Shown: piece after piece, positions 1 to 10,159 of the stretch
Position numbering within the stretch: position 1 is the stretch's first letter
How the letters are laid out: every line of letters begins with the position of its first letter
Assembly: GCA_030248215.1 (NCBI GenBank)
Contig: JASANG010000523.1
Coordinates: 62,001 to 126,000, forward strand
Direction: 5' to 3'
DNA length: 64,000 bases
From: Enoplolaimus lenunculus
Lineage: Eukaryota > Nematoda > Enoplea > Enoplida > Thoracostomopsidae
Made by a program: the position numbers and the translations under genes
The notes under the pieces: generated by a model
Told to the model about the DNA's origin: nothing
Seen by the model: the letters and a program-made list of their open reading frames with translations, nothing else
Databases searched by the model: none

Positions 1-2851
1 TCGCCAAAAAACCAACAAAAATTTCCATCCATTTTAAAAGATGACTCAATCATTGCAATCCGTATCTCTTTATATAACTCCGGTACATCAATGCGTCTCA
101 GTTGACGTTTAGTCGAAAACTGAACTTGCCGAAAGAAATGTTCGAAACATCTCTTCCAACTCACAACTTCGGTACCTCTTAATATTCGAATATAAAACAT
201 TAAACGATTCACTTTCAGTCTGACAAAAATATTTGGGAAATTTATCCCGCCGTGACTAGGTTGTAAAAACAGGATATCCCTTCTAATAATACTAGCGGTG
301 GACGGGTACCACAACCACTTATAAACCACATTGATAGTTTCCTTCACTAGTTGCTCAGGGGGTGTTACTAATTTTATCAAATAATTAAACATACACAAAA
401 AATAAATGTGAACAAGATGGATTTTTCCAAAAACAGAGATACCTCGGGGCGGTATTCGCTGTTCAAGACTTGCAATTGCTTCATAGCACTTTATCCAATT
501 TTCAGGAACATCGAGTCCCTTTGAATCAAACCAAAGGCCATAAATTTTCACTCTTTCAACAATAAAGCGTGCATATTGATGGGGTACAAGTGCGTTCCTT
601 AGATCGCCCATTAATAGTATCTGTGTTTTAGTTTCCTTTAGTCGGCTGCCAGAGGCCTTTTGAAATTTTTCAAAAACATCAAAAACCACACTTATATCTG
701 AAATCCTACTTAGAAAAATATTAGTGTCGTCGGCAAACTTAGTCACTCGGGTGTTAATGCCGTATAGTGGTATCCCCGAAATTCTTGAAGTTATTCGAAG
801 ATAATGAGCTACCACTTCCGCTGTTATGACATATAATGACGGCGATAAGGGACACCCTTGTCGAATTCCACGGAAAACATGAAAAAATTCTGACTTAAAA
901 CCATTAACTATAACAGATGATCTTGTACATCCGGGTTTATAAATACATTTGATCATGTTTAAAAAGTTTTCGCCAAAATTCATGACCCTAAGTGTCTCAA
1001 AAATAAATGACCACTCCACCAAATCAAAAGCGGCTTTGTGATCAACTGATAGCAGCAACGCCTTTGCGTTGCTTTCATTGGCATAATGAATAACAGACAT
1101 GACATGTGCAACACTGTCTTGGATAATTCTGTCGGGAACCGAGCTTGTCTGATCCGGGTGGACTAAAGATTTCATGACCGATTCTAATCTTTTTGCCAAA
1201 ACTTTCGTAAAAATCTTATAATCTATATTCAGCAACGTAATTGGCCGCCAATTATCGCGACACGTTTTCCTTCCATTCCCTTTATATAATAGGGTAATAA
1301 CACCATCATATGCGGAGAAATTGAGCTTAAGATCATCCAAGAACGCGTTATACATTTTACACAAAAATTCAGATAATATTCCACAAAACAGCCAATAGAA
1401 TTCAACAGGAATACCATCGTATCCCGGCGTCTTTTTACCCTGCATAGATTTAATAGCGCTCGCTATTTCAACTGACGTAATGGGTCCCTCTAGAGTATTT
1501 TTTTCCACCTCACTCAACTTGGAAAGACCATTTTGTGCCAGAAAAAAAGTGAGATCTTCTCCGCTTATCCCTTCCGATCTGAATACGTTGGAATACTGCT
1601 CAGTAATTTCACCTAGAACTGCATCTGAGTCTGTTACTAACGTGCCATCAGACCTTTCGATCGAGCTTATATGCCTGGCTTCCCAGTTCTTACGTTGAAG
1701 AGACTTGACTGTTGCTAAAGAGGCGTTGTCATTTACCTCACTACCGTAGTACGTATTATGCCTGCAAGAAGCAATATAAAATGCATTCAATAATTCGATT
1801 TCATTTTTTAGCTTTTTAAGACCCGATCTGAGATTCGGATTGTTTGGATACTGTCCTATCAGCATTTGTACATTAATAACTTGGCTCTCTAATGATTTCC
1901 TCAACATGTCGCGTTCCTTAGCTTTATTTTTACCCAACTTTACAAAGAAGGTTTTAACATCAGCCTTAAATACTTCCCACATCATAGAAAACCCTGTGGA
2001 AATGTTCATTAAATGTTTGAGCCGCGTTAAAACAAAGGTCTGTACGCCGACTTCACCCAAAAGCATTGTATTCATCTTATAGTATCCTTTACCTCTCTTT
2101 AAATTAGGTAAGCGAATCTTAACTCTAAACAACCTATGATCTGTCTTGTTCACTGCGCGAGCGGTACACAAAGCGCCCGGTTGTAAAAAAGCCGGCATAT
2201 AAATCCGATCTATACGAGACTGAGTTCCATGAATGTCTGAAAGAAAAGTAAAAAAGTCGTTTTTATTTAGATGTGTCTCCCTAAAAACATCAGATATCTC
2301 CAACAGTTCCTTCAAACAATAAAGCTCTCTCAGGCCTTGCTGCTGATCATATGACGGCCGTGATCGGTCCAAAACCGGGTCCTCAACTAAGTTAAAATCG
2401 CCCAACATAATAACACATTTATAATCAAACCAAAACGAATTTTGCACTTGTTGCATCAGCTGGTTGAAAAAACTACTCGCTGCTCGCCGTTCGCGGGAGC
2501 ATAAATACCAATTAAGAAAAAAGAAAGAGAGCCAATACTAAAAGCAATCGTGACCGCCCTACCCTGAATATTAAAAATGTTTTCAATTTGACCAACAGGA
2601 GCTGTCCTATTTATAAGGACCGTTACCCCTGTTTTACTATTCTCCTCGCTTGCGAAACTGTGAAATATTTTAAAATTGCGTGAGAAAATTCTATCAAAAA
2701 TCTCTGCATCCCAATTGTTTTTAAAATGTGTCTCTTGCAGACAAATCAAATCCAAATCTTTTATCCTTTCAAAAACTATCGACACTTTTCGAAAATGCTT
2801 AATGGATCTGCAATTTAAACTGGAAAAAGAAAAGAAATTTGGCAGATCCAT
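1..2851 (-). CDS. LINE ORF2: APE endonuclease and reverse transcriptase, partial
   Basis: Starts at ATG 2851 (MDLPNFFSFSSLNCRS). The endonuclease shows the expected order: LICLQETHF, GIYAPANGEQR, LGDFNL (about 2400), SRIDRIYMP and KTDHRLF. The reverse transcriptase follows with NWRPITLLNIDYKI (about 1240), DHKAAFDLVEW (about 1040), GIRQGCPLSPSLY (about 860) and FADDTNIF (about 735), so the catalytic aspartates are present. The frame beginning at 2851 reaches a stop at 2456, while the frame carrying the rest of the endonuclease and the RT is open from about 2480 to base 1. A single slip near 2480 therefore separates the first 125 or so residues from the rest. The protein's C-terminus is cut by the window edge. 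It would nick target DNA and copy element RNA at the nick. Confidence 0.9.
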
Positions 2852-2905
2852 ATTGACTTTCTTTCATATCAATTTAAGGCATGTAAAACAAAAAAAAATG
2901 CACGT

Positions 2906-4678
2906 TCACATTGCAATGTTTGGCTTTTTGCCACTAATCACATCTGACTCTTCATACAACCGGTTAACACCTGTAACGCGAGAAGATATATCAGACGATG
3001 TGCTTACTGTTCTCACCTTTCGTAACATAATGTGTTCTCGCACAAGAGTCTGACAGTCACCATTTAAGTTTAAACTGCCAGGACGCCAGGTAACTCTATT
3101 TTGAGCTCGATTATCAGAGTGTCCACGGCCGCAGCTCCAAGGCCCCGGCCCAGGTACAGTCTCAACCAATAGACCCTCTGTTGACAATAGTGTGCGCCCA
3201 ATCACATCACATTGTTGTGCTCGTGCAAAACAAATCGTATAAATTAATTCAAAAACGATACACAAATAATGTAACGTTGTGCCCGGCCAAACTATCTGAC
3301 TATGTAAAAATTTTATTGATTTAGGATCGTCTGTTCCCCAAACCTTCTCTTCGATATCTTTGCGACCACTGAATCTCGCCTTCCACACTGCGACAAATTT
3401 TTCAGGAGATGAGAAAGACACGCCCCAAACAGATACTGGATTGTCAACATGGAAATTCGAGAGACGATAATTGCTTGGATGTTTCGAATCAAAAAATGTT
3501 TTAACGTCTTCACCCTCAGGGTGAAATGGCGGAGACATCGATCGTTTCATATGCAAATATCTATACCAAGCAGAAAAATTGAGAAAAGATTTCCCGGATT
3601 CTGGCAGTTTAGTCAAATCCAGCTTTCCATTGATGACTAAAGCTAATGGTTCTCTCACAATAATATCATTGTTAATGCTGGACTGAATATTTTTGATTAA
3701 CCCCATAATAAAGTTACTGATATCAAGAAACTGCTTGTTTGTATTTAACTTGCTGCGATCATTGTCTATCCCGGCTTTCATTTGTTGCCGTTGTTGTTGT
3801 AATTGTTGTTGTTGTATTTGTTGTTTCTGTTGCTGCTGTTGTTGTGACTGTTGTTTGGGTTCTTGCTCTTCTTGTTGTTGTTTAGCTGAGTTCGTGTCCA
3901 CTTCAGTGTTGTTCAAAGCAGGAAAATCAACACAATCTAATTGTTCATGTCCAAATTTATAACATGATTTGCAATACCGACCCATACCCGGGTACCATGC
4001 CCGAATTATAATATATCCGCGCCTAAAATGAGGATCGCACCATTGGAGCCGAGGAGGTATTTTATAGTCGCGGCGGATCTGGACTAAGAAACTTCGACCA
4101 CTTGAGATGTATTCACTTCCTCGATGCTTGATGAAACGACCAGGTTGCAAGCACTGAATATTTTGAGCAGCTAAGAAAGACTGTAGCGCTTTATCCGGAA
4201 CTTCAAAGGGGACGCCATATAGATGTAAAGTTCGAACAATAAAAGGAGATTGCAATGTTGCGTCGCGAGGAATTTCTAGAATTACCTCCTAGTCCCCAAT
4301 TTTAGTTGATTTACCCACTGCTATAGATGCAATGTCCTTGGATGGGAAAATAATTTTAACACTATTACTAAACTTCTCACCGCCCTGGACAGTGAAAACC
4401 TTATTAACAGCGTTCAGCACTTCTACGCACGTTAAGTTATTAAGACCATGATATTTAAGATTAGTTACATAGAGTGTTCTAGACCGTAATAAGTTCGCAT
4501 AGTCCCCTTTTAATTCATTTGCATCATTGTTACCCTCGACGTCGTAATCCTGATTGTGATCAATTGCTGCCGTGTCCATTGGGGTTTGTGGTTGATCAGT
4601 TAAGGTGGAAGTCTCCTCCGACAAAATACTGCCGCCTCCAGCAATACCAATGACATCGTGATCACTGGTTGTAGGCAT
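2906..4678 (-). pseudogene. LINE ORF1: nucleic-acid-binding protein with CCHC knuckle, one in-frame stop
   Basis: ATG at 4678-4676 opens a frame (MPTTSDHDVIGIAGGG) that meets TAG at 4289-4291 and continues in the same frame to a stop at 2906, about 590 codons in all. After the stop come a conserved-looking block (FIVRTLHLYGVPFEVPD) and a CX2CX4HX4C zinc knuckle at 3932-3973 (CKSCYKFGHEQLDC), then a glutamine-rich run at about 3780-3900. Zinc knuckles are usual in Tx1-branch ORF1 proteins, which bind element RNA. The stop could be an inactivating mutation, a read-through site or a sequencing error. Single-copy data cannot tell. Confidence 0.85.
3781..3900 (-). repeat. Glutamine-codon-rich low-complexity tract in LINE ORF1
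   Basis: On the plus strand this is an irregular TTG/TTGTTGCTG run; on the minus strand it is mostly CAA and CAG codons giving broken glutamine runs between the zinc knuckle and the ORF1 C-terminal part. It keeps the reading frame, so it is a coding tract rather than an intergenic microsatellite. Confidence 0.8.
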
Positions 4679-4714
4679 TATTTAATATAAAAGTAAATAT
4701 TAATGCCTGAATGC

Positions 4715-5447
4715 AATTCATACCCGAAGCTGTCCCGGCTGACCAGGCCGACAAAGCAAAAACACAGGCAAAAAGCTGTCCTGGCGGTCCCGCCCGACCC
4801 AGCGAAAACATAGGCTCGAAGCTGTATCAGCTGACCCGGCCGACCAAACGAAAACACATACCCGAAGCTGTCCCGGCCGACCAAACGAAAACACATACCC
4901 GAAGCTGTCCCGGCTGACCCGGCCGACAAAGCAAAAACACAGGCACAAAGCTGTTCCAGCTGTCCCGGCCGACCAAACGAAAACACATGCCCGAAGCTGT
5001 CCAGGCTGACCCGGCCGACAAAGCAAAAACACAGGCACAAAGCTGTTCCAGCTGTCCCGGCCGACCAAACGAAAACACATACCCGAAGCTGTCCCGGCCG
5101 ACCAAACGAAAACACATACCCGAAGCTGTCCCGGCTGACAAAGCAAAAACACAGGCACAAAGCTGTTCCAGCTGTCCCGGCCGACCCATCGAAAGCACAT
5201 ACCCGGAGATGTCCCGGCTGACCCGGCCGACCAAGCAAAAACACAGGCTCGAAGCTGTCCCTGCTTACCCGGCCGACCCAGCAAAACACAGGCTCGAAGC
5301 TGTCCCGGCTGATCCAGCCGACCAAGCAAAAACACAGGCTCGAATCTGTTCTGGCGCTCCCGCCCGACCCAACAAAAACACATGCTCGAAGCTGTCCGAC
5401 CGACGAACCAAAAACATAAGCTGGAAGCTGTCCCTCCGTCCCAGTAC
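4715..5447. repeat. GC-rich minisatellite, 37-46 bp units
   Basis: About 17 units built on a CGAAGCTGTCCCGGC core followed by a GACC/GACAAA stretch and an AAAACACA box. Two unit lengths, about 37 and 46 bp, alternate, so it looks like a higher-order array. It lies 37 bp upstream of the LINE ORF1 start on the LINE's 5' side, which suggests 5' UTR monomers of the kind known in some L1 families. An unrelated minisatellite at the insertion site is the alternative. All three minus-strand frames stay open for long distances here (up to 281 codons, starting at 5523), which reflects the unit sequence and not a convincing protein. Confidence 0.85.
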
Positions 5448-5804
5448 AAATAAGTGAGCAGGAGTGCTGGCCTATTGCTGTCTCGTGGGAAAACGGGACG
5501 CCCCTCAGAGTATCATTGGCCATAACGACGACAGAGGTTCTCCTCGGAGTAACTTTTCAATCACAGTGTACAGAACTTTAAACGTTTAGTGCGGTTTAGC
5601 CTCCTTTTGTAGTTACCTCTAAACAAGTCGAGATATATACCATGTTTAAGCTTAAACTAATGTTGGCAAAAAACCATGTAGCCTATGATGCCGAATTCCG
5701 GTATCGGAATAAAGCTCTGTCATAATTGGACCGGAATACGATTTCCGTTAGAGGAACCTTGAATAAAAACATGCTAGCTTTTTTCTATTCAGAACCTATT
5801 ACTG
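5448..5804. other. Spacer with a block shared with 24 kb
   Basis: Bases 5471-5527 (CTATTGCTGTCTCG through CATTGGCCATAACG) recur in the same orientation at 24027-24071 with scattered differences, so they belong to a dispersed repeat. The rest, 5528-5804, shows no gene and no repeat I can define. Confidence 0.55.
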
Positions 5805-5811
5805 TACTGAC

Positions 5812-6157
5812 CAGGGTGCAACCGGAGGTCATCCTTCGGCTCTGGTAGAATTTTTGCCGAAGGTTCCTGCAATTTCGGTAGTAAATTTTGCATAATTTTG
5901 AAAAATTTATCTGTTTATCGCGTTTAGATTTACTTTTGTCACAGTTTTCAGGAAAGAATTTCCGAAATTTCGCAGAAAATTAGTGTAAAATCAAACAGTT
6001 TAACAACATTTACTGAAATTGGTTAAAATTAACTAAATTAACCATAATTATTAAGACTACCTAATTTCGCCTCACCTCCGGCTCCGGCTCCGGCAAGTTT
6101 TGTTGACCTCCGGTTTCGGCTCCGGCTCCAGTATTTTTCACCGCCGGTTGCACCCTG
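5812..6157. mobile_element. hAT-type MITE, CAGGGTGCAACCGG family
   Basis: Begins CAGGGTGCAACCGGAGG and ends CCGGTTGCACCCTG, an inverted pair with the CAGGG terminus usual for hAT elements. It is 346 bp, rich in CCGGCTCCGG-type runs, and has no coding capacity. It sits inside the left end of the element that ends at 6655. No clean 8-bp duplication can be read. Relatives lie at 16421, 20830 and, as fragments, at 6420, 9345 and 60675. Confidence 0.75.
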
Positions 6158-6655
6158 ACCCTGATAAGACGGAGGGTATAAGAGGGTAGTCCCCATCTTG
6201 ATTCCCAATCAATAGAATTTCGCATCTCTAGTTAGAGTTTGCAAAGCGAGTAGAGTTCCTAAAACCTAACTAGAGTCCAAAAATGTCAATTATCCCCAAT
6301 TGTGGTGCACAATATGCTTTTTATCTTACGTTTTAGTAGGGAGACAAAAGTTGCTGAAATTTCGTTGCGTGAAACCAAAACTAACAACAATGTACAGATA
6401 TTTGCAAAAAACTGCCAATCATTTTGCCTACTTAATTTCGCCTCACCTCCGGCTTCACCTCCGGCTGCGGCAAATTTTGTTGGCCTCCACCTCCAGATTT
6501 TTGACGTAAAGTTGCACCCTGTTGCACACGTATCAGTGACGAAGGGCAGCGGAGGGCGCATTGAAAATAAATAGTCTGTAACCGATAACAGGGAGGGATA
6601 CCCTCTGGAGATTCCAAATAAATATCACTCCCCCTCGTGTCTGGTTCGGTCACTA
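6158..6655. mobile_element. hAT-type MITE of the TAGTGACC family, left end interrupted
   Basis: The right end reads GGTTCGGTCACTA at 6643-6655, and the interior (CTTGATTCCCAATCAATAG, CTCTGGAGATTCCAAATAAA) matches the better-preserved copy at 6899-7310. The left terminus appears as TACTGAC at 5805 continuing into CCTGATAAGACGGAGGG at 6155, so the 5812-6157 MITE has inserted in its left inverted repeat. A second fragment of the CCGG-rich MITE (about 6420-6530) has inserted in its middle. Confidence 0.6.
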
Positions 6656-6898
6656 GAGTAAGGACTAGTGATGGGCATCGGATATTTTTTCATAACCTGA
6701 TATCCGGATATCCGAAATGAAATTTTCTATTTCGGATATCCGAAACTCGATTTTGTGTTTTTTGGGTTTCCGAACCTCAATTTTCGTTTCTTAAGCACTT
6801 GTTGTAGCTGGTTTCTCTAAAGGAAGTACCCTGACCCTCAAGCAAATTGATATGAGCATAAAACAATTCTAAAAACGGTATTTATTATGCCAGTACTG

Positions 6899-7310
6899 CA
6901 GTGATCTGAATAAGAGGGGGTACCCATTTTGAGTCCCAATCAATAGGAATCTGTATTCCTAATAAGACTCCGTAAGCGCATAAAGTCCCTAAACCCTAAT
7001 TAGAGTCCATCAATTATTCCTAATTGTAGCGCATAAATGACTTCAGAACCAAATAAAGGTGAGTTCAAAACTTTGAAGCGTACTTAAGTTTTCAAAGTAC
7101 ATTCCTAAGTATAACCCTGCATTATGGCTATAGCTTTTGATACAAGGCAAATAAACATTCAATTCAAGGGTTAGTGACAACACCGGATATATGTGTAACG
7201 AAGTGTGGCGGAGGACGGGATAAAATGAATAACAGTCCGTAACCGAATAACAGGGGTACCCTCTGGAGAGGTCAAATAAATATCAGCACCCCTTCTTATT
7301 CGGGTCACTA
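6899..7310. mobile_element. hAT-type MITE nested in the 6666-8911 element
   Basis: Flanked by CAGTACTG (6891-6898) and CAGTATTG (7311-7318), a duplication matching at 7 of 8 bases. The left end CAGTGATCTGAATAAGAG pairs with the right end, whose reverse complement is TAGTGACCCGAATAAGAA. The interior contains CCATTTTGAGTCCCAATC, shared with partial copies at 6170 and 53997. It is 412 bp and non-coding. Confidence 0.85.
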
Positions 7311-7629
7311 CAGTATTGTTATAATTTGGCGATATTTGGCAAGGATAGCGCCAAAGAGACCTAAGGGGGTCATGCCCAACCCGCTTTGAAACCACAGGCG
7401 TATGTTTAGGCTTACGCGTAGACTTTGTAGGCACGGCCGTATAATTAAAATTATCCAAACAATTAACACAATTAATGAAAAACTCGAATATTTCTCCAAT
7501 AAACTACAATTAACTAAAATGACTAAATTCACCTTATCACTAATGAAATTGGCCAAATTTTAACCCACCAAGGCGTATCCAATCCACAATAGATACTTGG
7601 ATGCTGAATTATTTTTCGTCAGCTCTAGC

Positions 7630-8784
7630 CAGGGTTGTTTTGTTCCGAAAAAAAGTATGACCGGAAAAAATGAATTTTTTCCATTTTTTCCGGAAAAAAT
7701 GGACAAAAATAGAAAAATTCATTCTTTGTCTGAGTGATCGGTTAACCCTCCCTTAGCCATCCTTTGCCCAAAAAAACCTTGCATTTTGAAAGTTTCTGCA
7801 TATTTGAGCTTCTGATGACATCCTATAATCATTCCATGCCCAAATCTGAATTTTTGAAAAATTAGATTTTTAAGGCCACAAGTTCCCCCTGGGATCCAAA
7901 AATTTTTTCTATAAGTTGGATAAATTATATATCACTGACTCGTTTGGGAGACGTCTGATTGGAAAATATTTAATAATATTCGTCTTAGCTTCGCATCCTA
8001 TGTCAAATGATATATAATTTGTATAATTTTTCGACAAAAACATTTTGAGTCCATTGGAGGAATTTGAAACCTTAAAATTCTAATTTTTTAAACATTTAAG
8101 TTTTGGCATGGAATAACCGGAGGAGGTCATCGGAACATCAGAAACTCATGAGTGGAGCGAGTTAAACAGGTCACGTCCCTTTCCAAAAATTTCATTATTG
8201 TACAAGAGTAAATTGAAAGTGATAAATCTTAAATTTTATTTCAATTTACCACCTGAGAATTTTGTAGTTTTCAATTTCCCTCTTGTTTCTTAAACTGAAA
8301 ATACTGTATCACACACGATTCGAGTTCACCAAATATAATTTCCTCTTGCGAACGGTTGTTAAAACATCAAGTAGTGATTTAAATTAACCTTTTGAATTTA
8401 ATTGACCTTTTGACTAAATTTAAAAATTTGCATGTACTACTACTCTAATTTTTTTGTTTTCTGTTTACCATTTGAGCAATTTGCGTTTGCTCAGACGGTG
8501 AGTTGACAATTTTTACTTCCACAGAATGGACGCAAATTAAAGTGGACGGTGCATAATGTGTCCTGGTGGACATATATATACATACGGTCACTGTTAATGT
8601 GTTGCATGAAAATTAGTTGCATGTCACCTAAGAACGTTATTTCATACCATATTACTTGCAAATGATATTTAAGAATCGTTTAATATTTTTTCATTTTTTT
8701 CAGTTTTTTCCACCCCCTCAGAAAAAATTGAAAAAAATGGAAAAAACTATTTTTTCCGGTAATTTTTTCCGACCAACAACCCTG
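7630..8784. mobile_element. hAT-type element CAGGGTTGTT nested in the 6666-8911 element
   Basis: Starts CAGGGTTGTTTTGTTCCG and ends CCGACCAACAACCCTG. Subterminal runs of GGAAAAAA and TTTTTTCC lie in inverted orientation. The flanks GCTCTAGC and TCTCCGGC agree at 5 of 8 bases, a decayed duplication. It is 1155 bp with no transposase and contains a foldback at 7790-8150. GGAAAAAAC-rich sequence at 9019-9130 is a fragment of the same family. Confidence 0.75.
7790..8150. repeat. Long imperfect inverted repeat (foldback)
   Basis: The left arm (GCTTCTGATGACATCC, ATCATTCCATGCC, ATTATATATCA) reappears inverted in the right arm (GGCATGGAAT, GAGGTCATCGGAACATCAG, TGATATATAAT). Arms are about 160 bp and diverged, with a short spacer. 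It is probably a further insertion or the palindromic core of the element around it. Confidence 0.7.
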
Positions 8785-8919
8785 TCTCCGGCTACTTTGG
8801 TGATGAACCTATGCAAATTATTCCAAAAATTTTTAGACAAAAGCATTTCGGATATATCCGGATACACATTTCGTTTCGCACACATATCCGGATATCTGGT
8901 GCCCATCTATAGTAAGGAC

Positions 8920-9670
8920 AAGATGCGTTATGCTAGCAAACCAACGGCGTAGATTTTTGCCTTGAATATCGCAGACCTACCAAAATCGCGGATGTTTTCT
9001 AGAGAAATATCGTAAGTCATGGAAAAAACCTGCACACTGGAAAAAACCATCAGAAAAAACAAATTTTTCCGGTTTTTCTTTCGTATTTTCGTGGGCGTGG
9101 AAAAAACTGAAAAAACTTTTTATTATAATCTCAGTAAATCACTCGTAAACCAGCGACAAAACATCGCAGAAACCGTGAGGAATTGGTTTTTCTCACTCTT
9201 CCGTCGTCGCAAAGGCTGATTTACTGTGCCGGAATCAGTGGCTGATCCAGGAAACTCCGCAATGATGGACCACCACAAGACATAGAGGAAGCATTCGCGA
9301 GCGGAACGAGCCAGCAGCCATACGTCATAATGCTAAGCGATGCAGGGTGTATAACCGGAGTTGAAAATTACCGGAGCCGGAGGTCAACAAAACTTGCCGG
9401 AGCCGGATTAGGCAATTAAAGCAAATATCGGTATTGTGTTGTTAAATCGTTGCGTTCAACGCTTATTTTTTTCTGTAATCTCGGCAATGCTTTCCTCGAA
9501 AGTGTGCCAAAAGTTAAAAACAAAACTCGTCAAACAAATAAATTTTGTAACCTACACAAAATTTTACTATCGAAATGGTATAGTTGCAATACTGGATATA
9601 TGCGGGTAAAATATAAATAATAGTCCGTATAAACCGAAGAACAGCGAAACCAGGATGCAACTGTAGTGAC
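8920..9670. other. Transposon fragments, no gene
   Basis: Contains a GGAAAAAAC-rich fragment related to 7630-8784 (9019-9130), a GTGGCTGATCCAGGA end resembling the GCGGATCCAG MITEs (about 9238), and a CCGGAGCCGG fragment of the CAGGGTGCAACC family in reverse orientation (9345-9410). No coding region is apparent. Confidence 0.5.
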
Positions 9671-9800
9671 CCGAGTAAGAGGGGGACTGATATTTATTTG
9701 GCCTCTCAAGAGGGCACCCCCCCTTGTTATTCCGTTACGGACTGTTAATTATTTTTAACTCACGCTCCGCCGCCCTTCGTTACTGATATATATCCGGTAC
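9670..9800. mobile_element. Partial copy of the TAGTGACC hAT MITE
   Basis: Starts TAGTGACCCGAGTAAGAGGG at about 9673 and carries the GATATTTATTTGGCCTCTC and TCCGTTACGGACTG blocks seen inverted at 7200-7310. It is the right half of that family in the opposite orientation; the other end is not recognisable. Confidence 0.6.
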
Positions 9801-9944
9801 TGCAATTATCCGGTGAATTAAACGTTTATTTGTCGTATCAATAGCTTCAGCGATAATTCAAGGTTATACTTAGGAATGTACTTTCAAAATTTCCACACGT
9901 ATACATAGTACTAAACCACCACAAGACGTGAGCCCCCCTCAGGC

Positions 9945-10030
9945 GTCAAGCTCCTATAGCTGAGTGCTGATGGTATACGCCTCCCAATCCAGTCACTGGA
10001 GTTCGAATCTTAGCGTAAAAGTAGGTCTCA
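9945..10030 (+). mobile_element. tRNA-derived SINE head
   Basis: A TAGCTGAGTGCTGATGG stretch resembles a Pol III A box, and GAGTTCGAATCTT, about 50 bases on, resembles a B box (GTTCGAATC core). The surrounding cloverleaf does not close, so this is not a working tRNA gene. A tRNA-like head followed by about 130 bp of unrelated sequence fits a SINE. Its 3' limit is not clear. Confidence 0.5.
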
Positions 10031-10159
10031 GGGGGAAATAGGAAATATTCATGTGATAAAGGATTAATACAAGCACTAAGTGACTGTGGGAGAATTTCGG
10101 CCTGTGAATTTATTTGCATTATACGCTGGTGCAGTTTTGAGAACACATTGCACACTGGG

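Larger units (their letters stand above)
1..4678 (-). mobile_element. L1/Tx1-like LINE, nearly intact, 3' end outside window
   Basis: A non-LTR retrotransposon read on the minus strand, with ORF1 upstream (4678 to 2906) and ORF2 (2851 to the window edge) 54 bases downstream. ORF2 has an APE-type endonuclease followed by a reverse transcriptase with FADD active site, and ORF1 carries a CCHC zinc knuckle. The order ORF1-APE-RT and the RT block reading NWRPITLLNIDYKI point to the L1 group, and the ORF1 knuckle to its Tx1 branch; the clade is inference. Only two lesions are visible: an in-frame TAG in ORF1 (4289-4291) and one frameshift in ORF2 near 2480. About 820 codons of ORF2 then stay open to the edge, so the copy is young or one lesion is a sequencing error. 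The 3' UTR, tail and target duplication lie outside the window. Confidence 0.9.
6666..8911. mobile_element. hAT-type non-autonomous transposon with exact 8-bp target duplication
   Basis: Flanked by GTAAGGAC at 6658-6665 and 8912-8919, an exact 8-bp duplication. Its ends are TAGTGATGGGCA and TGCCCATCTATA, inverted with two mismatches in twelve. The subterminal parts repeat GGATATCCGG-type words. The length of 2246 bp is mostly later insertions (6899-7310 and 7630-8784), leaving under 0.7 kb of its own sequence and no transposase. An 8-bp duplication with a TAG or CAG start is diagnostic of the hAT superfamily. Confidence 0.85.

Noticed and set aside
3693-3962. Plus-strand cysteine-rich open frame
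   Set aside because: It is the complement of the glutamine-rich tract of LINE ORF1 and not a metallothionein-like gene.
1-5447. LTR retroelement
   Set aside because: There are no flanking long terminal repeats, protease or integrase. The APE endonuclease and RT order identify a LINE.
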